Source of the DNA: CAWDVR01 sp044869805
GTDB taxonomy: Bacteria > Acidobacteriota > Thermoanaerobaculia > Multivoradales > SZUA-115
Length of the DNA: 64,000 nt
NCBI GenBank assembly: GCA_044869805.1
Contig: JBIOXV010000068.1
Coordinates: forward strand, 1 to 64,000
Direction: 5' to 3'
Every line of letters begins with the position of its first letter. The stretch's first letter is position 1. Position numbers and translations under genes: made by a program. Positions 24,210 through 33,167 of this stretch are shown one piece after another. A model generated the notes under the pieces. That model searched no databases. It was not told the DNA's origin and saw only the letters and a program-made list of their open reading frames with translations.

Positions 24210-25931
24210 TTACGGTGCCGGGCGGGGCGCGTCCTCGCCGGCGAGAAAGGCTCTCGCTTCGGCGAGGGGCGCGAAGCCGGGATCGGCGCCCTGCCAAATC
24301 CCGGCCAGCGTCGCGTAGCGCTCGCGGGCGAGCTCCGCCTGGCCGGCCTTCGCGGCGGTACGGGCCGCGGCGAGGAGCGCCGCCGGCCGGTTGGGCGTGC
24401 GCTCCAGGGCCTTCGCCAGCTCCGTGGCCGCCTGCTCCAAGCGGCCGCGGGCTGCGAGCTCCTCGCCGTAGAGCTCGTGCGCGGGCTTGATGGGCGAGGG
24501 CGGCCCCGAAGGAAAGCCCAGCTCGTCCTCGATCCGTGCCGCCTCGGCCAAGGCGGCGAAGCCCTGCTCGAGGTGCCCGTCGCCGAGGTCGGCCAGCCCC
24601 GACAGCTCGCGCGCCATGATGCGCAGCTCCTGGTCCTCGACGCTGTCGCCGCTTCCCGCCAGCTTGGCGAGCCGCTCGGCCAGGTTGCGCGCCGCCGCGG
24701 GGTCGCCGCGGCGGGCGGCGGCAAAGCCCGCCGCGAAGAGCTGCTTGATGGCCTCGTCCGCGCCGTAGGAGTGCGAGGCGTGAGCGCCACAGGCGAGCTC
24801 CTTGGCCTCGACAGGCGGCGCCACGGCGGTTTCCACGCGGACGTTGCGCGCCAGGCCGCTGCCGGTCTCGATCGCCTGGCGCGCCGCCATGCTCTGGGCG
24901 ACGTCCTCCGCGGTCTGATCGCCGCTCTCCTGTGCCGCGGCCAGGGCGATCTCGAGCGTTTCCTGCGCCGCGGCCAGGCGGCCGAGCTGGAGGTAGCCGT
25001 AGTGCAGCCAGGAGAGGCTATGGAAGTCCCGCTTGCCGATTGGGTGGCCGCGCCGCTCCACCCAGGCGACCGAAGCCTGGTAGGCGGCGTGGTTCGAGGC
25101 CACGACCTCCTGCCACATGCCGAGCTGCACGAAGATGTGCGACGGCATGTGCAGGGCGTGGTGGGCGGACAGCGCGATGCGCGCGTACACCCGCGCCGCG
25201 CGCCGGCCCAGTGGCGCGTGTACCGGGTCGTCGTAGGCGTGGATCAGATAGTGGGCGGCGCCCGGGTGCTCGGGGTTGGCGCCGAAGACCTCCTCGAGGA
25301 CCGCCGCCGAGCGCATGTTGAGCCGCGGGTCCGCGGCGCCCGCCGGCTGCAGGCCCTGGAGCGACAAGGCATAGAAGGCCGCGGCCTCGCGGTCCTCCGG
25401 GTAGGCGGAGGACAGCCGCTCCATGGCCGCCGAGTAGGCGCGGTCGCGGTCCCGCTTCTCGCCCTCGCCGGGAGCGAACAGCTCCTCGACCGCGGCCAGA
25501 TATAGCTTCTCGCGCTCGGTCGCCGCCTTGGCGGCGCGCTCCTCGGCGGTGGCGCCGAGCCTGGCCAGGGCCTCGCGCCCGGCCTCGAGCTCGACCCGCT
25601 GCCAGATGGGATGGTTGTGGGTCATGGCCTCGCCCCAGTAGGCCAGGGCGAAGCCGGGGTCGGCCTTCTGCGCCTCGCGGAAAGAGTCGGCGGCCTCGTC
25701 GTACCAGAAGCTGTGCAGGGCGGCGAGCCCGCGCAGAAAGGGCTCCTGCGCCGCGACCGTGCCGGAGTTGGACATCTCGACGCGGCCGAGCTGGCTTGCT
25801 GAGGGCCGAGAGCCCGCGGAGCGCGGCTCCTCGGCGGCCAGGCAGCCGGCGGAGGCGAGGAGAGCGAGGCCGAGCGCGGCGACCGCTCGCCCGCCGATCG
25901 ATCGCTTGGTGGTCACTCGATCAGCGATCAC
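24210..25931 (-). CDS. TPR-repeat lipoprotein
   Basis: 573 aa from the GTG at 25931 (GGGAGG six bases upstream); a second GTG at 25916 lacks such a site. The N-terminal 'ALGLALLASAGC' is a lipobox, so the mature protein is membrane-tethered. The conserved family opening follows: 'EPFLRGLAALHSFWYDEAAD', 'FALAYWGEAMTHNHPIWQR', 'HPGAAHYLIHAYDDPVHAP' and 'ALHMPSHIFVQLGMW'. TPR helices then run to the end. No enzymatic motif; probably a protein-interaction scaffold. Only 40 bp separate it from the upstream propeller gene, likely one operon. Confidence 0.82.
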   Translation of the reverse strand: MIADRVTTKRSIGGRAVAALGLALLASAGCLAAEEPRSAGSRPSASQLGRVEMSNSGTVAAQEPFLRGLAALHSFWYDEAADSFREAQKADPGFALAYWGEAMTHNHPIWQRVELEAGREALARLGATAEERAAKAATEREKLYLAAVEELFAPGEGEKRDRDRAYSAAMERLSSAYPEDREAAAFYALSLQGLQPAGAADPRLNMRSAAVLEEVFGANPEHPGAAHYLIHAYDDPVHAPLGRRAARVYARIALSAHHALHMPSHIFVQLGMWQEVVASNHAAYQASVAWVERRGHPIGKRDFHSLSWLHYGYLQLGRLAAAQETLEIALAAAQESGDQTAEDVAQSMAARQAIETGSGLARNVRVETAVAPPVEAKELACGAHASHSYGADEAIKQLFAAGFAAARRGDPAAARNLAERLAKLAGSGDSVEDQELRIMARELSGLADLGDGHLEQGFAALAEAARIEDELGFPSGPPSPIKPAHELYGEELAARGRLEQAATELAKALERTPNRPAALLAAARTAAKAGQAELARERYATLAGIWQGADPGFAPLAEARAFLAGEDAPRPAP

Positions 25932-25971
25932 GGCCGGCCTCCCCTGGGTCGAGCTGGCTGGCGACGCATGG

Positions 25972-27300
25972 CTAGCCGGGCAGGGCCCACAGCGTGAGCG
26001 TAGTGCGGTCCTTGACCAGCAGGCGCCGGTCGAAGACCGCCGGCGAGGCCCAGGTGGCGCTCGTCGCCACCGGGTAGCGGGCGACCTCGGAGTAGGAGCC
26101 GCCGCCGGCGCGCGCGACCACCAGCTCGCCGCCGTCGGTCGCCACCAGCAGCAGGTCTCCCGCCGCGTACACCGCGGCGTTCTCCGCCATGCGGCCCTCG
26201 TTCGCCCACAGCGTCTTGCCGCTCGCCGCGTCGAGGCAGAAGAGCTGGCCCTTGCGCTTGTGGGAGAGGCCGCACACCCGGCCGCCGGCCCCACCTGGCG
26301 AGCTCGCCAGGACCGGCGAGCTCATGTAGAGCGACACCTCGTCGTTCTTCCACACTGGCTTGACCAGCCAGCCGCCCTCGACGCGCACCGGCCGCACGGC
26401 GATGACGCCCTTGTCGATGCCGGAGTAGACGAGGATGTCGCCCACCACCAGCGGAGTGACGATGTTCTGCACGTACTCGGTTTCGAACGGGATCTTCCAC
26501 AACAGGGCGCCGTCGGCGAGCGCCACCCCCGCCACCGAGGCCTGCATCTGGGTCACGAGCTGCGGCACGCCGAACCAGCGCGCCATCACCGGCGTGGCAT
26601 AGCCCGGCCCTTCTTCGGGCCGGCTCCACACCTCCTTGCCGCTGGCGGCGTCGAACGCCAGCAGGGCGCCGCTGTCGCTGCCGCCGGCGTGGACGATCAC
26701 CAGACTGCCCTCGACGATCGGCGAGGTGGCGGTGCCGAAGTCCGGCGAGGTGTGCTTGAAGCGGCCGCCGAGCTCCTTGCGCCACACGAGGTCGCCCTTG
26801 GCCGCGTCCCACGCCGAGAGGATGCCGGTGATGCCGAAGGTGTAGAGCCGCCCGCCCGCCAGCACCGGCGTGGACTTGGGGCCCTTGCCGTGCGCGGTGG
26901 CGGCCGGGTTCATCTCGTAGGCCACCGGGTAGCTCTTCTGCCAGGCGACCTTGCCGTCGGTGAGCGACACGGCGGTCACCGTCTCCTGGTCGCCCCGGCG
27001 AGTGAAGGCGTAGGCGCGGCCCTCGCCCACCACCGGCGAGGCGTGCCCTTCGCCGACCTCGAGCTGCCAGAGCTGGTCGAGCTTGGCCGGCCAGGAGGTC
27101 GGCGCCGAAAACCCTTCGAGCCGGCCGTCGCGCCCCGGGCCACGCCAGCCCGGCCACTCCTGGGCGGCGACCGCGCCGGCCAGCAGTGCGCCCGCCACCA
27201 GGGCAGCGGCCAGCACGGCACCCGTGAGTCCCGAGCCGGCTCGCACCGGCGTGCGCCTGGCGGGCTTCGGCACCTCGCACAGCATCTTCATGGTCTGCAT
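25972..27300 (-). CDS. Exported PQQ-like beta-propeller protein
   Basis: 442 aa from the ATG at 27300, with AGGAAAGGGA just upstream; a longer reading from 27369 is basic and unlikely. The signal peptide ends near 'AGAVAAQEWPGWRGP'. Blades recur as 'VTAVSLTDGKVAW', 'LSAWDAAKGDLVWRKE', 'LLAFDAASGKEVWS', 'AGVALADGALLWK' and 'FCLDAASGKTLWANE'. Paralogue of the protein at 12616-13878. No catalytic dehydrogenase residues were recognised. It leads the TPR lipoprotein gene and is divergent from the S9 peptidase. Confidence 0.85.
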   Translation of the reverse strand: MQTMKMLCEVPKPARRTPVRAGSGLTGAVLAAALVAGALLAGAVAAQEWPGWRGPGRDGRLEGFSAPTSWPAKLDQLWQLEVGEGHASPVVGEGRAYAFTRRGDQETVTAVSLTDGKVAWQKSYPVAYEMNPAATAHGKGPKSTPVLAGGRLYTFGITGILSAWDAAKGDLVWRKELGGRFKHTSPDFGTATSPIVEGSLVIVHAGGSDSGALLAFDAASGKEVWSRPEEGPGYATPVMARWFGVPQLVTQMQASVAGVALADGALLWKIPFETEYVQNIVTPLVVGDILVYSGIDKGVIAVRPVRVEGGWLVKPVWKNDEVSLYMSSPVLASSPGGAGGRVCGLSHKRKGQLFCLDAASGKTLWANEGRMAENAAVYAAGDLLLVATDGGELVVARAGGGSYSEVARYPVATSATWASPAVFDRRLLVKDRTTLTLWALPG

Positions 27301-27376
27301 TCCCTTTCCTGGATCGACAGTTCGCGCCCGGCTTCTCCGCGGCTCGCGCCGCAGGGCGTGCCGAGGCACCCGGCGT

Positions 27377-27395
27377 TTCTACTACGGCTGTAGAA
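27377..27395. promoter_or_regulatory. BlaI/MecI-like inverted repeat between propeller and S9 peptidase genes
   Basis: TTCTAC-N7-GTAGAA, perfect 6-bp arms, in the 165-bp divergent region. It resembles the TAC...GTA dyads bound by BlaI/MecI-type repressors, but with a wider spacer; the regulator is unknown. Confidence 0.3.
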
Positions 27396-27465
27396 TGTCG
27401 GTCAAACCTCGAGGGCGGGCCGGGAGGCCTTTGATATGGTGCCCGCTTCCCACGGAGACTCGACG

Positions 27466-30228
27466 ATGTCGCGCACGCTCAGCACTTGGACGGCAGGGCT
27501 TGCCGTCGTACTCCTCGCCGGCGCTTCCGCGCAGGCCCAGGTTCAGCCGGTCACTCCCCCGGTGCAACCCGCTGAGGCAGCCGCCCCGCTCGCTGCCGAG
27601 GCGCAGGCTCCGGAGGTCACTCTCGAGCTCATCATGTCCGATCCCGATTGGCTTGGGAACCCTCCCGAGAACGCCTACTTCGCCGACGACGGGCGCTCGG
27701 TCTTCTACTCGCAGAAGCGGCCCGGCGAAGAGGTGCGCGACCTGGTGCAGATTGACCTCCAGGGCGAGGTGCTGCGCACCGTGGCCCTCTCCGATCTGGG
27801 CGCCGTGGACGCGCCGGGCGGCGCGCTGTCGCGCGACCGGAAGCGCAAGGCCTTCGTGCGCGAAGGCGACCTCTTCGTGAAGGACCTCCAGAGCGGCGAG
27901 CTCAAGCAGCTCACGCGCACCGCCGAGCAGGAGCGCTCCCCGCGCTTCCTGGCCGACGGCAAGAGCGTGGCGTTCCGGCGCGGCGACCTGCTCTTCGTGC
28001 GCGACCTGGCGAGCGGGCTCGAGCGGCAGGTGGCGGAGCTCAAGCTGGAGCAGGACCCGGCGAAGAAGGAGGAGCCCTTCAACTACCTGCGCGAGCAGCA
28101 GCCGCGGCTGATCGAGTTCGTGCGCGAGAAGAAGGAGAAGGAAGAGGCGCGTCGGGAGCGGGAGATGGCGCTGCGCCGCGCGGACCCGACGCGCCTGCCG
28201 CCGCCGTTCTACCTCGGCGAGAAGCTCGAGATCCGGCAGCTTTCGCTGTCACCGTCCGGCGAGTGGCTGCTCGTGGCGCTGGGCAAGAAGGAGGAGGACG
28301 AGGGCAAGAAGGAGCTGATGCCCAACTACGTGACGGCGAGCGGCTACGTCGAAACCAAGGAGGTGAGGAGCAAGGTGGGCACCGGCGAAGGCGCCGGGGA
28401 GAGCCTGCTGCTGCTCGACCTCGCCGGCGGCGAGATCCACACCCTCGCCCTGGACGTCCTTCCGGGCATCGCGGACGATCCGCTGAAGGAGATCCGCGAG
28501 AAGACCGAGGCGGCCCGCAAGGCGAAGAAGGAGGCCGACGCCAAGCGCGGCCTCCAAGTCGAGGACCTGCCACCGGAGGTTCCCACGCCGCCGGTGACCG
28601 AGGGCGACGAGGCCACCACCGGCCTCGCCGCCACCGTGGAGCCGGGTCCAGAGGAGGCCGCCGCCGCCGAGCCGCCGGCTGGCGACAAGCCGGCGCCGCC
28701 CAAGCCGCGGCCGGTGACTTTCCGCGATGCCGAGTGGAGCGAGGACGGCCGGCGGCTGGCGATCTCCGCTTTCTCGGTCGACAACAAGGACCGCTGGATC
28801 GCCATCGTCGACTTCGAGAAGCAGGCTCTGGTACCCGTGCACCACTTGCGCGACCAAGCCTGGCTGGGCTGGGACTTCGACGAGCTGGGCTTCCTGCCGG
28901 ACGGCGAGCGGCTTTGGTACCTGTCGGAGGAGAGCGGCTTCTCGCAGCTCTATCTGGTGGATCTGGGGGCGAATCCCCCAGCCGCGGACCCGCAGGCGGA
29001 GCCGGCCGCGGAGGCGCCCGCGAGCGAGGCCTCAGCAGGCCAGCCGGCCGCGGCCGGCGAGCCTGCGCCGGCAGCCCCGGCGCCCGCCTTTCCGCGCCGC
29101 CAGCTCACCTCGGGCGAGCAGCTCGTCTCCGAGGTCCGAGCCTCGCACGACGGCGCCTACCTCTACTACCGCGCCAACCCCGACCATCCCGGCGTCTACG
29201 AAGTGTTCCGGGTCGCGGTCGAGAGCGGCGAGGCCGAGCCCCTCGTCCGGCTCGGCGGCCTCAACTCTTACCAGCTCTCGCTCGACGAGAAGCTCCTGCT
29301 GGTCGAGCACTCCGCCGCGGCGCAGCCGGTCGAGCTCTACCTGCAGAAGAACGAGCCGGGCGAAGAGGCGACGAGGCTCACCGAGACCGTGAGCCCGAAG
29401 TTCGCCGCCATCGACTGGACCCTGCCGCAGTTCGTGCCCGTGCCCTCGACCCACACCAGCCGGCCGATCCACTCGCGGGTCTATTTGCCAACCGAGGATG
29501 AGTCGCCGGACGGCGGCGCGACGGCCGCCGCGGCCTCCAGACCGGCGGTGGTCTTCATCCACGGTGCCGGCTACCTCCAGAACGCGCACCAGGGCTGGTC
29601 CACGTACTTCCGCGAGTTCATGTTCCACACCTTCTTGACCCGCCGCGGCTACGTGGTGCTGGACATGGACTACCGCGCCTCGGCCGGCTACGGCCGCGAC
29701 TGGCGCACCGCCATCTACCGCCAGATGGGAACGCCCGAGCTCGAGGACCTGGAGGACGGCGTCGCCCACCTGGTGGCCGAGCACGGCGTGGACCCGGCGA
29801 GGGTCGGCGTCTACGGCGGCTCGTATGGCGGCTTCCTCACCATGATGGCGCTGTTCAAGAAGCCCGACCTCTTCGCCGCCGGCGCAGCGCTGCGGCCGGT
29901 GACCGACTGGGCGCACTACAACCACGGCTACACCTCGTCGATCCTCAACACCCCGACGCTCGACCCCGAGGCCTACGAGCGCAGCTCCCCCATCGAGCTC
30001 GCCGACGGCCTCGCCAAGCCGCTCCTCATCTGCGCCCCGATGCAGGACGACAACGTCTTCTTCCAGGACACCGTGCGCCTGGCGCAGCGCCTGATCGAGC
30101 TCGAGAAGGAGAACTGGGAGGTGGCGATCTTCCCGGTCGAGCCGCACGGCTTCCGCGAGCCCTCCTCCTGGCTCAACGAGTACCGGCGGATCTACAAGCT
30201 GTTCGAGGAGAACCTGGGGAGCCGCTAG
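27466..30228 (+). CDS. Exported S9-family (prolyl oligopeptidase-like) peptidase
   Basis: 920 aa from the ATG at 27466; the in-frame ATG at 27436 would precede the signal peptide with polar residues. The signal peptide ends near 'GASAQAQ'. An N-terminal seven-bladed propeller region is interrupted by an Ala/Pro/Glu-rich insertion (about 365-415) and another near 505-535. The C-terminal hydrolase has 'VGVYGGSYGGFLTMM' with Ser786, acid Asp861/862 in 'CAPMQDDNVFF', and His894 in 'VEPHGF'. It cleaves oligopeptides, probably in the periplasm. Larger than typical DPP-IV/AAP enzymes because of the two low-complexity insertions. Confidence 0.9.
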   Translation: MSRTLSTWTAGLAVVLLAGASAQAQVQPVTPPVQPAEAAAPLAAEAQAPEVTLELIMSDPDWLGNPPENAYFADDGRSVFYSQKRPGEEVRDLVQIDLQGEVLRTVALSDLGAVDAPGGALSRDRKRKAFVREGDLFVKDLQSGELKQLTRTAEQERSPRFLADGKSVAFRRGDLLFVRDLASGLERQVAELKLEQDPAKKEEPFNYLREQQPRLIEFVREKKEKEEARREREMALRRADPTRLPPPFYLGEKLEIRQLSLSPSGEWLLVALGKKEEDEGKKELMPNYVTASGYVETKEVRSKVGTGEGAGESLLLLDLAGGEIHTLALDVLPGIADDPLKEIREKTEAARKAKKEADAKRGLQVEDLPPEVPTPPVTEGDEATTGLAATVEPGPEEAAAAEPPAGDKPAPPKPRPVTFRDAEWSEDGRRLAISAFSVDNKDRWIAIVDFEKQALVPVHHLRDQAWLGWDFDELGFLPDGERLWYLSEESGFSQLYLVDLGANPPAADPQAEPAAEAPASEASAGQPAAAGEPAPAAPAPAFPRRQLTSGEQLVSEVRASHDGAYLYYRANPDHPGVYEVFRVAVESGEAEPLVRLGGLNSYQLSLDEKLLLVEHSAAAQPVELYLQKNEPGEEATRLTETVSPKFAAIDWTLPQFVPVPSTHTSRPIHSRVYLPTEDESPDGGATAAAASRPAVVFIHGAGYLQNAHQGWSTYFREFMFHTFLTRRGYVVLDMDYRASAGYGRDWRTAIYRQMGTPELEDLEDGVAHLVAEHGVDPARVGVYGGSYGGFLTMMALFKKPDLFAAGAALRPVTDWAHYNHGYTSSILNTPTLDPEAYERSSPIELADGLAKPLLICAPMQDDNVFFQDTVRLAQRLIELEKENWEVAIFPVEPHGFREPSSWLNEYRRIYKLFEENLGSR

Positions 30229-30293
30229 CGAGACCTGCTGCGAGGGCCATCTGCTTCGTCGCGGTTCCTTCCGGAACCCTGATGATTCCGGGG

Positions 30294-30299
30294 TAGACT
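30294..30299 (+). promoter_or_regulatory. TAGACT -10-like box before the repeat-containing gene
   Basis: TAGACT followed by GGGCA; the same hexamer occurs at 33134-33139 and 51146-51151 just ahead of other genes. A short GGTTCC-TTCC-GGAACC hairpin (30263-30278) immediately upstream may terminate the S9 peptidase transcript. Confidence 0.35.
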
Positions 30300-30362
30300 G
30301 GGCAATGAAGCCGCGCTGCCTATCGAAACACCGGCCGCCCAGTCGCTCGAGGAGGCTTGCCC

Positions 30363-31106
30363 TTGGCCCAGAAGCCGCCTGCTCCGCTCCGTCCTCCCGT
30401 TTTCCCGGCTCGTGTTCTGGCAGCCCATGTGCAGAGAGCCGTCCTGCGAGCGGCCCAAGCCAAGCTTCCGGAGCGGCCAGCTTCAACCGCCAGCACCACA
30501 GCTCAACCGAGAGCTCAATCCTCGGAGCCGGCAGTACGACCCTTGGCGTCGCACGTGCAGGCCGCGGTGGTGCGGGCGGCCCAAGCCAAGTCACTGAGCC
30601 GGGCGCCTCTCCAACCCAATGCCGTCGGCCGTCTGCGCGGTCCCGGAAGGGCTTTGGGCCTGCGATCCACGTTACGACCAGTCTCAGTCAAGGCCGTGAT
30701 CCAGCGTGCTGCAGTGTCGGATGACGAGGAGGATGCAGAGATCGCGGCCATCTTTGCGGGCCAAGTTCAGCGTCGAACTGCGGAGGAGCTCAAGAAGCTC
30801 CTCGGGGAAAGCTTTCCCAAGGTCATGGTCGCAGACAGCTACTTGACGCGATGCTCAGCCACCGAGATCGACGGTCTCTACGGCTTCGGAGTCACGCTCT
30901 CGAGCGGCCGGGCGCCAAGAGGATCTATCTTCGAGGATTTCAAGGGCAAGTTCACGTCAGCCCCCAGCAAGTTCATCGCCGAGCTCATGTTCCTGAACAC
31001 TCCTGCCTGGAACTTCAGCGAGGTGTCGGCGAGCGGCCAGCAGGTTCTCACCTACAGCAGCACGACGTGGGACGAGAGCGGCACAACTCTGGACGCGAAG
31101 GGATAG
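30363..31106 (+). CDS. Pro-rich repeat protein, eCIS/polymorphic-effector-like (function unknown)
   Basis: 247 aa; the TTG at 30363 is chosen because AGGAGG (30350-30355) is seven bases upstream, giving 'MAQKPPAPLRPPVFPARV'. The N-terminal third holds two copies of one module: 'AAHVQRAVLRAAQAK' and 'ASHVQAAVVRAAQAK', then a third weak echo 'VSVKAVIQRAA'. Such HVQ..AAQ.K modules head many proteins near extracellular contractile injection or polymorphic-toxin loci. The C-terminal ~120 residues ('EELKKLLGESFPKVMVADSY' onward) are soluble, lack signal peptide or known catalytic motif, and could be a cargo or toxin domain. Base composition is visibly less GC-rich than neighbours, suggesting transfer. 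No eCIS or immunity gene is adjacent. Confidence 0.5.
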   Translation: MAQKPPAPLRPPVFPARVLAAHVQRAVLRAAQAKLPERPASTASTTAQPRAQSSEPAVRPLASHVQAAVVRAAQAKSLSRAPLQPNAVGRLRGPGRALGLRSTLRPVSVKAVIQRAAVSDDEEDAEIAAIFAGQVQRRTAEELKKLLGESFPKVMVADSYLTRCSATEIDGLYGFGVTLSSGRAPRGSIFEDFKGKFTSAPSKFIAELMFLNTPAWNFSEVSASGQQVLTYSSTTWDESGTTLDAKG

Positions 31107-31133
31107 CTCTGCTGTAGAGAATGGGGTACGCGA

Positions 31134-31880
31134 CTAGCCGACCTTCCCCACCCTCAGCACCAACGGCCAGCGGATCGAGTGCACGGCCTCGGGCTCACCC
31201 CAGGCCGCCTCGAGCTCGGGGCGGATGATGGCGAGCGGGTCTTCGCCGCGCTCCTTCTTGTAGCGCCGCCCCGCCGACCAGGTGTCGAGATAGCCCACGA
31301 GCTCCGCCAGCGTCCAGTCGGCGCGGATCGCGAAGGCCGGGGTGGAGAGCTCCTCGAACGGGAAGGGGATGGTCTCGTAGCGCTCGTCCACCCACTTGCG
31401 CTCGGGAGGCCAGTAGGGGCCCACGATCTCCTCGTGGTAGCGGCGGAGCACGGCGTCGAGCGCGGGCGTCACCCGCAGCAAGTCGTAGACCCAGGCCGCG
31501 AGCCGCGCCCCCGGCGCCGACACGCGCCGCACCTCGGCGTAGAAAGCATCGAAGTCGAACCAGTGGAGGGCTTGGGCCACGGTAGTGAGCTCGACCGTGC
31601 CGCCCTCGATGCCGGAGCGCTCGGCGGGCGCCGTGGCGTAGGTGATGCGCGGGTGGGCCTCGGCCTCGGCGATCTGCCGGGCGCTGGCGTCGGTCGCCAC
31701 CACGCGCTCGAAGTGGTCGGCCAGACCCAGCGCCGCCTGGCCGTTGCCGGTGGCACAGTCCCAGGCGAGCCCACGGCCGGGAGCGATCGCGGCGAGGTAC
31801 GCGAACAGCTCCGCCGGGTAGCGCGGCCGGTGCCGCGCGTACGCGCCGGCGTGCGAGGAGAAGTGGTCTTTGAAGCTCAT
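31134..31880 (-). CDS. Class I SAM-dependent methyltransferase
   Basis: 248 aa. SAM-binding motif I is 'AWDCATGNGQAALGLADHF', motif II 'VVATDASARQIAEAE', and the post-motif segment 'VELTTVAQALHWFDFDAFYA' matches the Methyltransf_11/UbiE-like family that includes many 'HWFD' small-molecule methyltransferases. Substrate unknown. It stands alone, convergent with the repeat protein on its left. Confidence 0.88.
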   Translation of the reverse strand: MSFKDHFSSHAGAYARHRPRYPAELFAYLAAIAPGRGLAWDCATGNGQAALGLADHFERVVATDASARQIAEAEAHPRITYATAPAERSGIEGGTVELTTVAQALHWFDFDAFYAEVRRVSAPGARLAAWVYDLLRVTPALDAVLRRYHEEIVGPYWPPERKWVDERYETIPFPFEELSTPAFAIRADWTLAELVGYLDTWSAGRRYKKERGEDPLAIIRPELEAAWGEPEAVHSIRWPLVLRVGKVG

Positions 31881-31978
31881 GGCTGAAGCTTACGAGAGCC
31901 TGGGCGGGGGCGCCCCGCGAAACTGCCAGCCGCGAAGGCACGTAGGATGGAGAGCTGGGCGGGAGCCCCGGAGGCGTG

Positions 31979-32986
31979 ATGGCAGAGGAAACGACTTCTC
32001 CCAAGGGTTGCGGAAAGAAGGGCTGCATCGGCTGCGCGGCGGTCTTCGCGGCGCTGGCGGCGATCCCCATGATGTTGCTGCTGGTGGCGCTGTTCAACCG
32101 GCCGGGGGAAGCGCGGCCCGAGACCCGGGAGCTTTCCCGGCCGCTGCCGTCCCTGCCGGCCGAGAGCCCGGCGCAGCCAGCCTCGCCGAGCGGCCCCGGG
32201 TCCACGCCGCCCACCGCTCCCCTTCCCGGCTCCCTCGAGTCGCGCGAGCTGGGCACTTCGCTGGGTGCCGGCGAGCCCGTCCGCCTGGTGCTGAACCTCT
32301 CCAAGGGCCACTTCGCCGTCGAGCCTGGGCCGGCGGGCGAGCCGCTGCGCGTCGAGGCCGACTACGACGCCGCGCGTTACGAGCTCGAGGAGCACTACGA
32401 CGAGGCCGACCGCCGCTACGAGGTGCGCTTCGACGCCAAGCACGGCTGGATGAGCATGATCGGCGTGGGAGAGGTCCGCAACCGGGTGCGGGTGATCGTG
32501 CCGCGCGGCTACCCGCTGCTGATCGAGGGCAAGATCGCGATGGGCGAGTCGCACGTCGAGCTCGGCGGCCTGCGCCTCACCGAGATCAACCTCGACTTCG
32601 GCATGGGGGACCACAGCCTCTCCTTCAGCGAGCCCACCACCACGCCGCTCGAGCGCCTGGAGATCGACGCCTCGATGGGTGCCATGCGGCTCGACGACAT
32701 CGGCAATGCCAGTCCACGCCTCGGACGCTTCTCCCACTCCATGGGCGAGCTCGACCTCGACCTCTCGGGGGCCTGGCTGCGCGACGCCGAGATCGACGTG
32801 CGCTGCGGCATGGGCGAGTGCCGCCTGCGCACTCCCGACCGCGTCGGGGTGCGCATCGAGCGGGCGTCGATCGGCCTCGGCGAGAGCTCCACGCGCGGCG
32901 CCGACCGCGACCGCGAGCTGCCGCCGGGCGCGCCGACGCTCACTATTCGGGCCACTGGATCGATGGGCCAGCTCACCATCGACTGA
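31979..32986 (+). CDS. Membrane-anchored DUF4097-like beta-solenoid protein
   Basis: 335 aa; the ATG at 31979 is preferred over the GTG three bases upstream, both behind GGAGG. The N-terminus has a Cys-rich basic motif 'KGCGKKGCIGC' then one transmembrane helix (about 20-42), placing the rest outside. A Pro-rich linker leads to a beta-rich domain of repeated 'MGE/MGxx' turns ('IAMGESHVELGGLRL', 'DASMGAMRLDDIG', 'CGMGECRLRTPDR', 'GSMGQLTID'), typical of DUF4097/LiaF-C solenoids. Role unknown. The stop codon lies inside the left arm of a long inverted repeat. Confidence 0.65.
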   Translation: MAEETTSPKGCGKKGCIGCAAVFAALAAIPMMLLLVALFNRPGEARPETRELSRPLPSLPAESPAQPASPSGPGSTPPTAPLPGSLESRELGTSLGAGEPVRLVLNLSKGHFAVEPGPAGEPLRVEADYDAARYELEEHYDEADRRYEVRFDAKHGWMSMIGVGEVRNRVRVIVPRGYPLLIEGKIAMGESHVELGGLRLTEINLDFGMGDHSLSFSEPTTTPLERLEIDASMGAMRLDDIGNASPRLGRFSHSMGELDLDLSGAWLRDAEIDVRCGMGECRLRTPDRVGVRIERASIGLGESSTRGADRDRELPPGAPTLTIRATGSMGQLTID

Positions 32987-33110
32987 AACCGAGGCGAGCG
33001 GGCCGGCTGCGTTGTCGCGGGTCCTCCCGACCATCCTCACGTACTGACGTGTACGCTCCGGTGGTCGGGTCCTCCCGCTCCTAGCAGCCGGCTCCCCTCG
33101 CCTCGGTTTC
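32985..33110. repeat. Large nested palindromic intergenic element
   Basis: Outer arms 32985-33010 and 33084-33110 are imperfect complements (both read GAAACCGAGGCGAG... on their own strands). Within them, CCCGACCA (33026-33033) pairs with TGGTCGGG (33062-33069), and CGTAC (33040-33044) with GTACG (33051-33055). The left arm begins in the stop codon of the preceding gene. It looks like a dispersed REP/MITE-type element or a long terminator hairpin. Confidence 0.75.
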
Positions 33111-33167
33111 CCCTCAGGCTCGAGCGCGCGCGATAGACTGGTCATGGTTTGGGGAGGGAGGGGGCCG

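Noticed and set aside
30305..30724. ATG-started frame 'MKPRCLSKHRPPSRSRRLAL' before the repeat-containing gene
   Set aside because: Lacks a ribosome site and overlaps the better frame at 30363, which has AGGAGG and the internal HVQ repeats.
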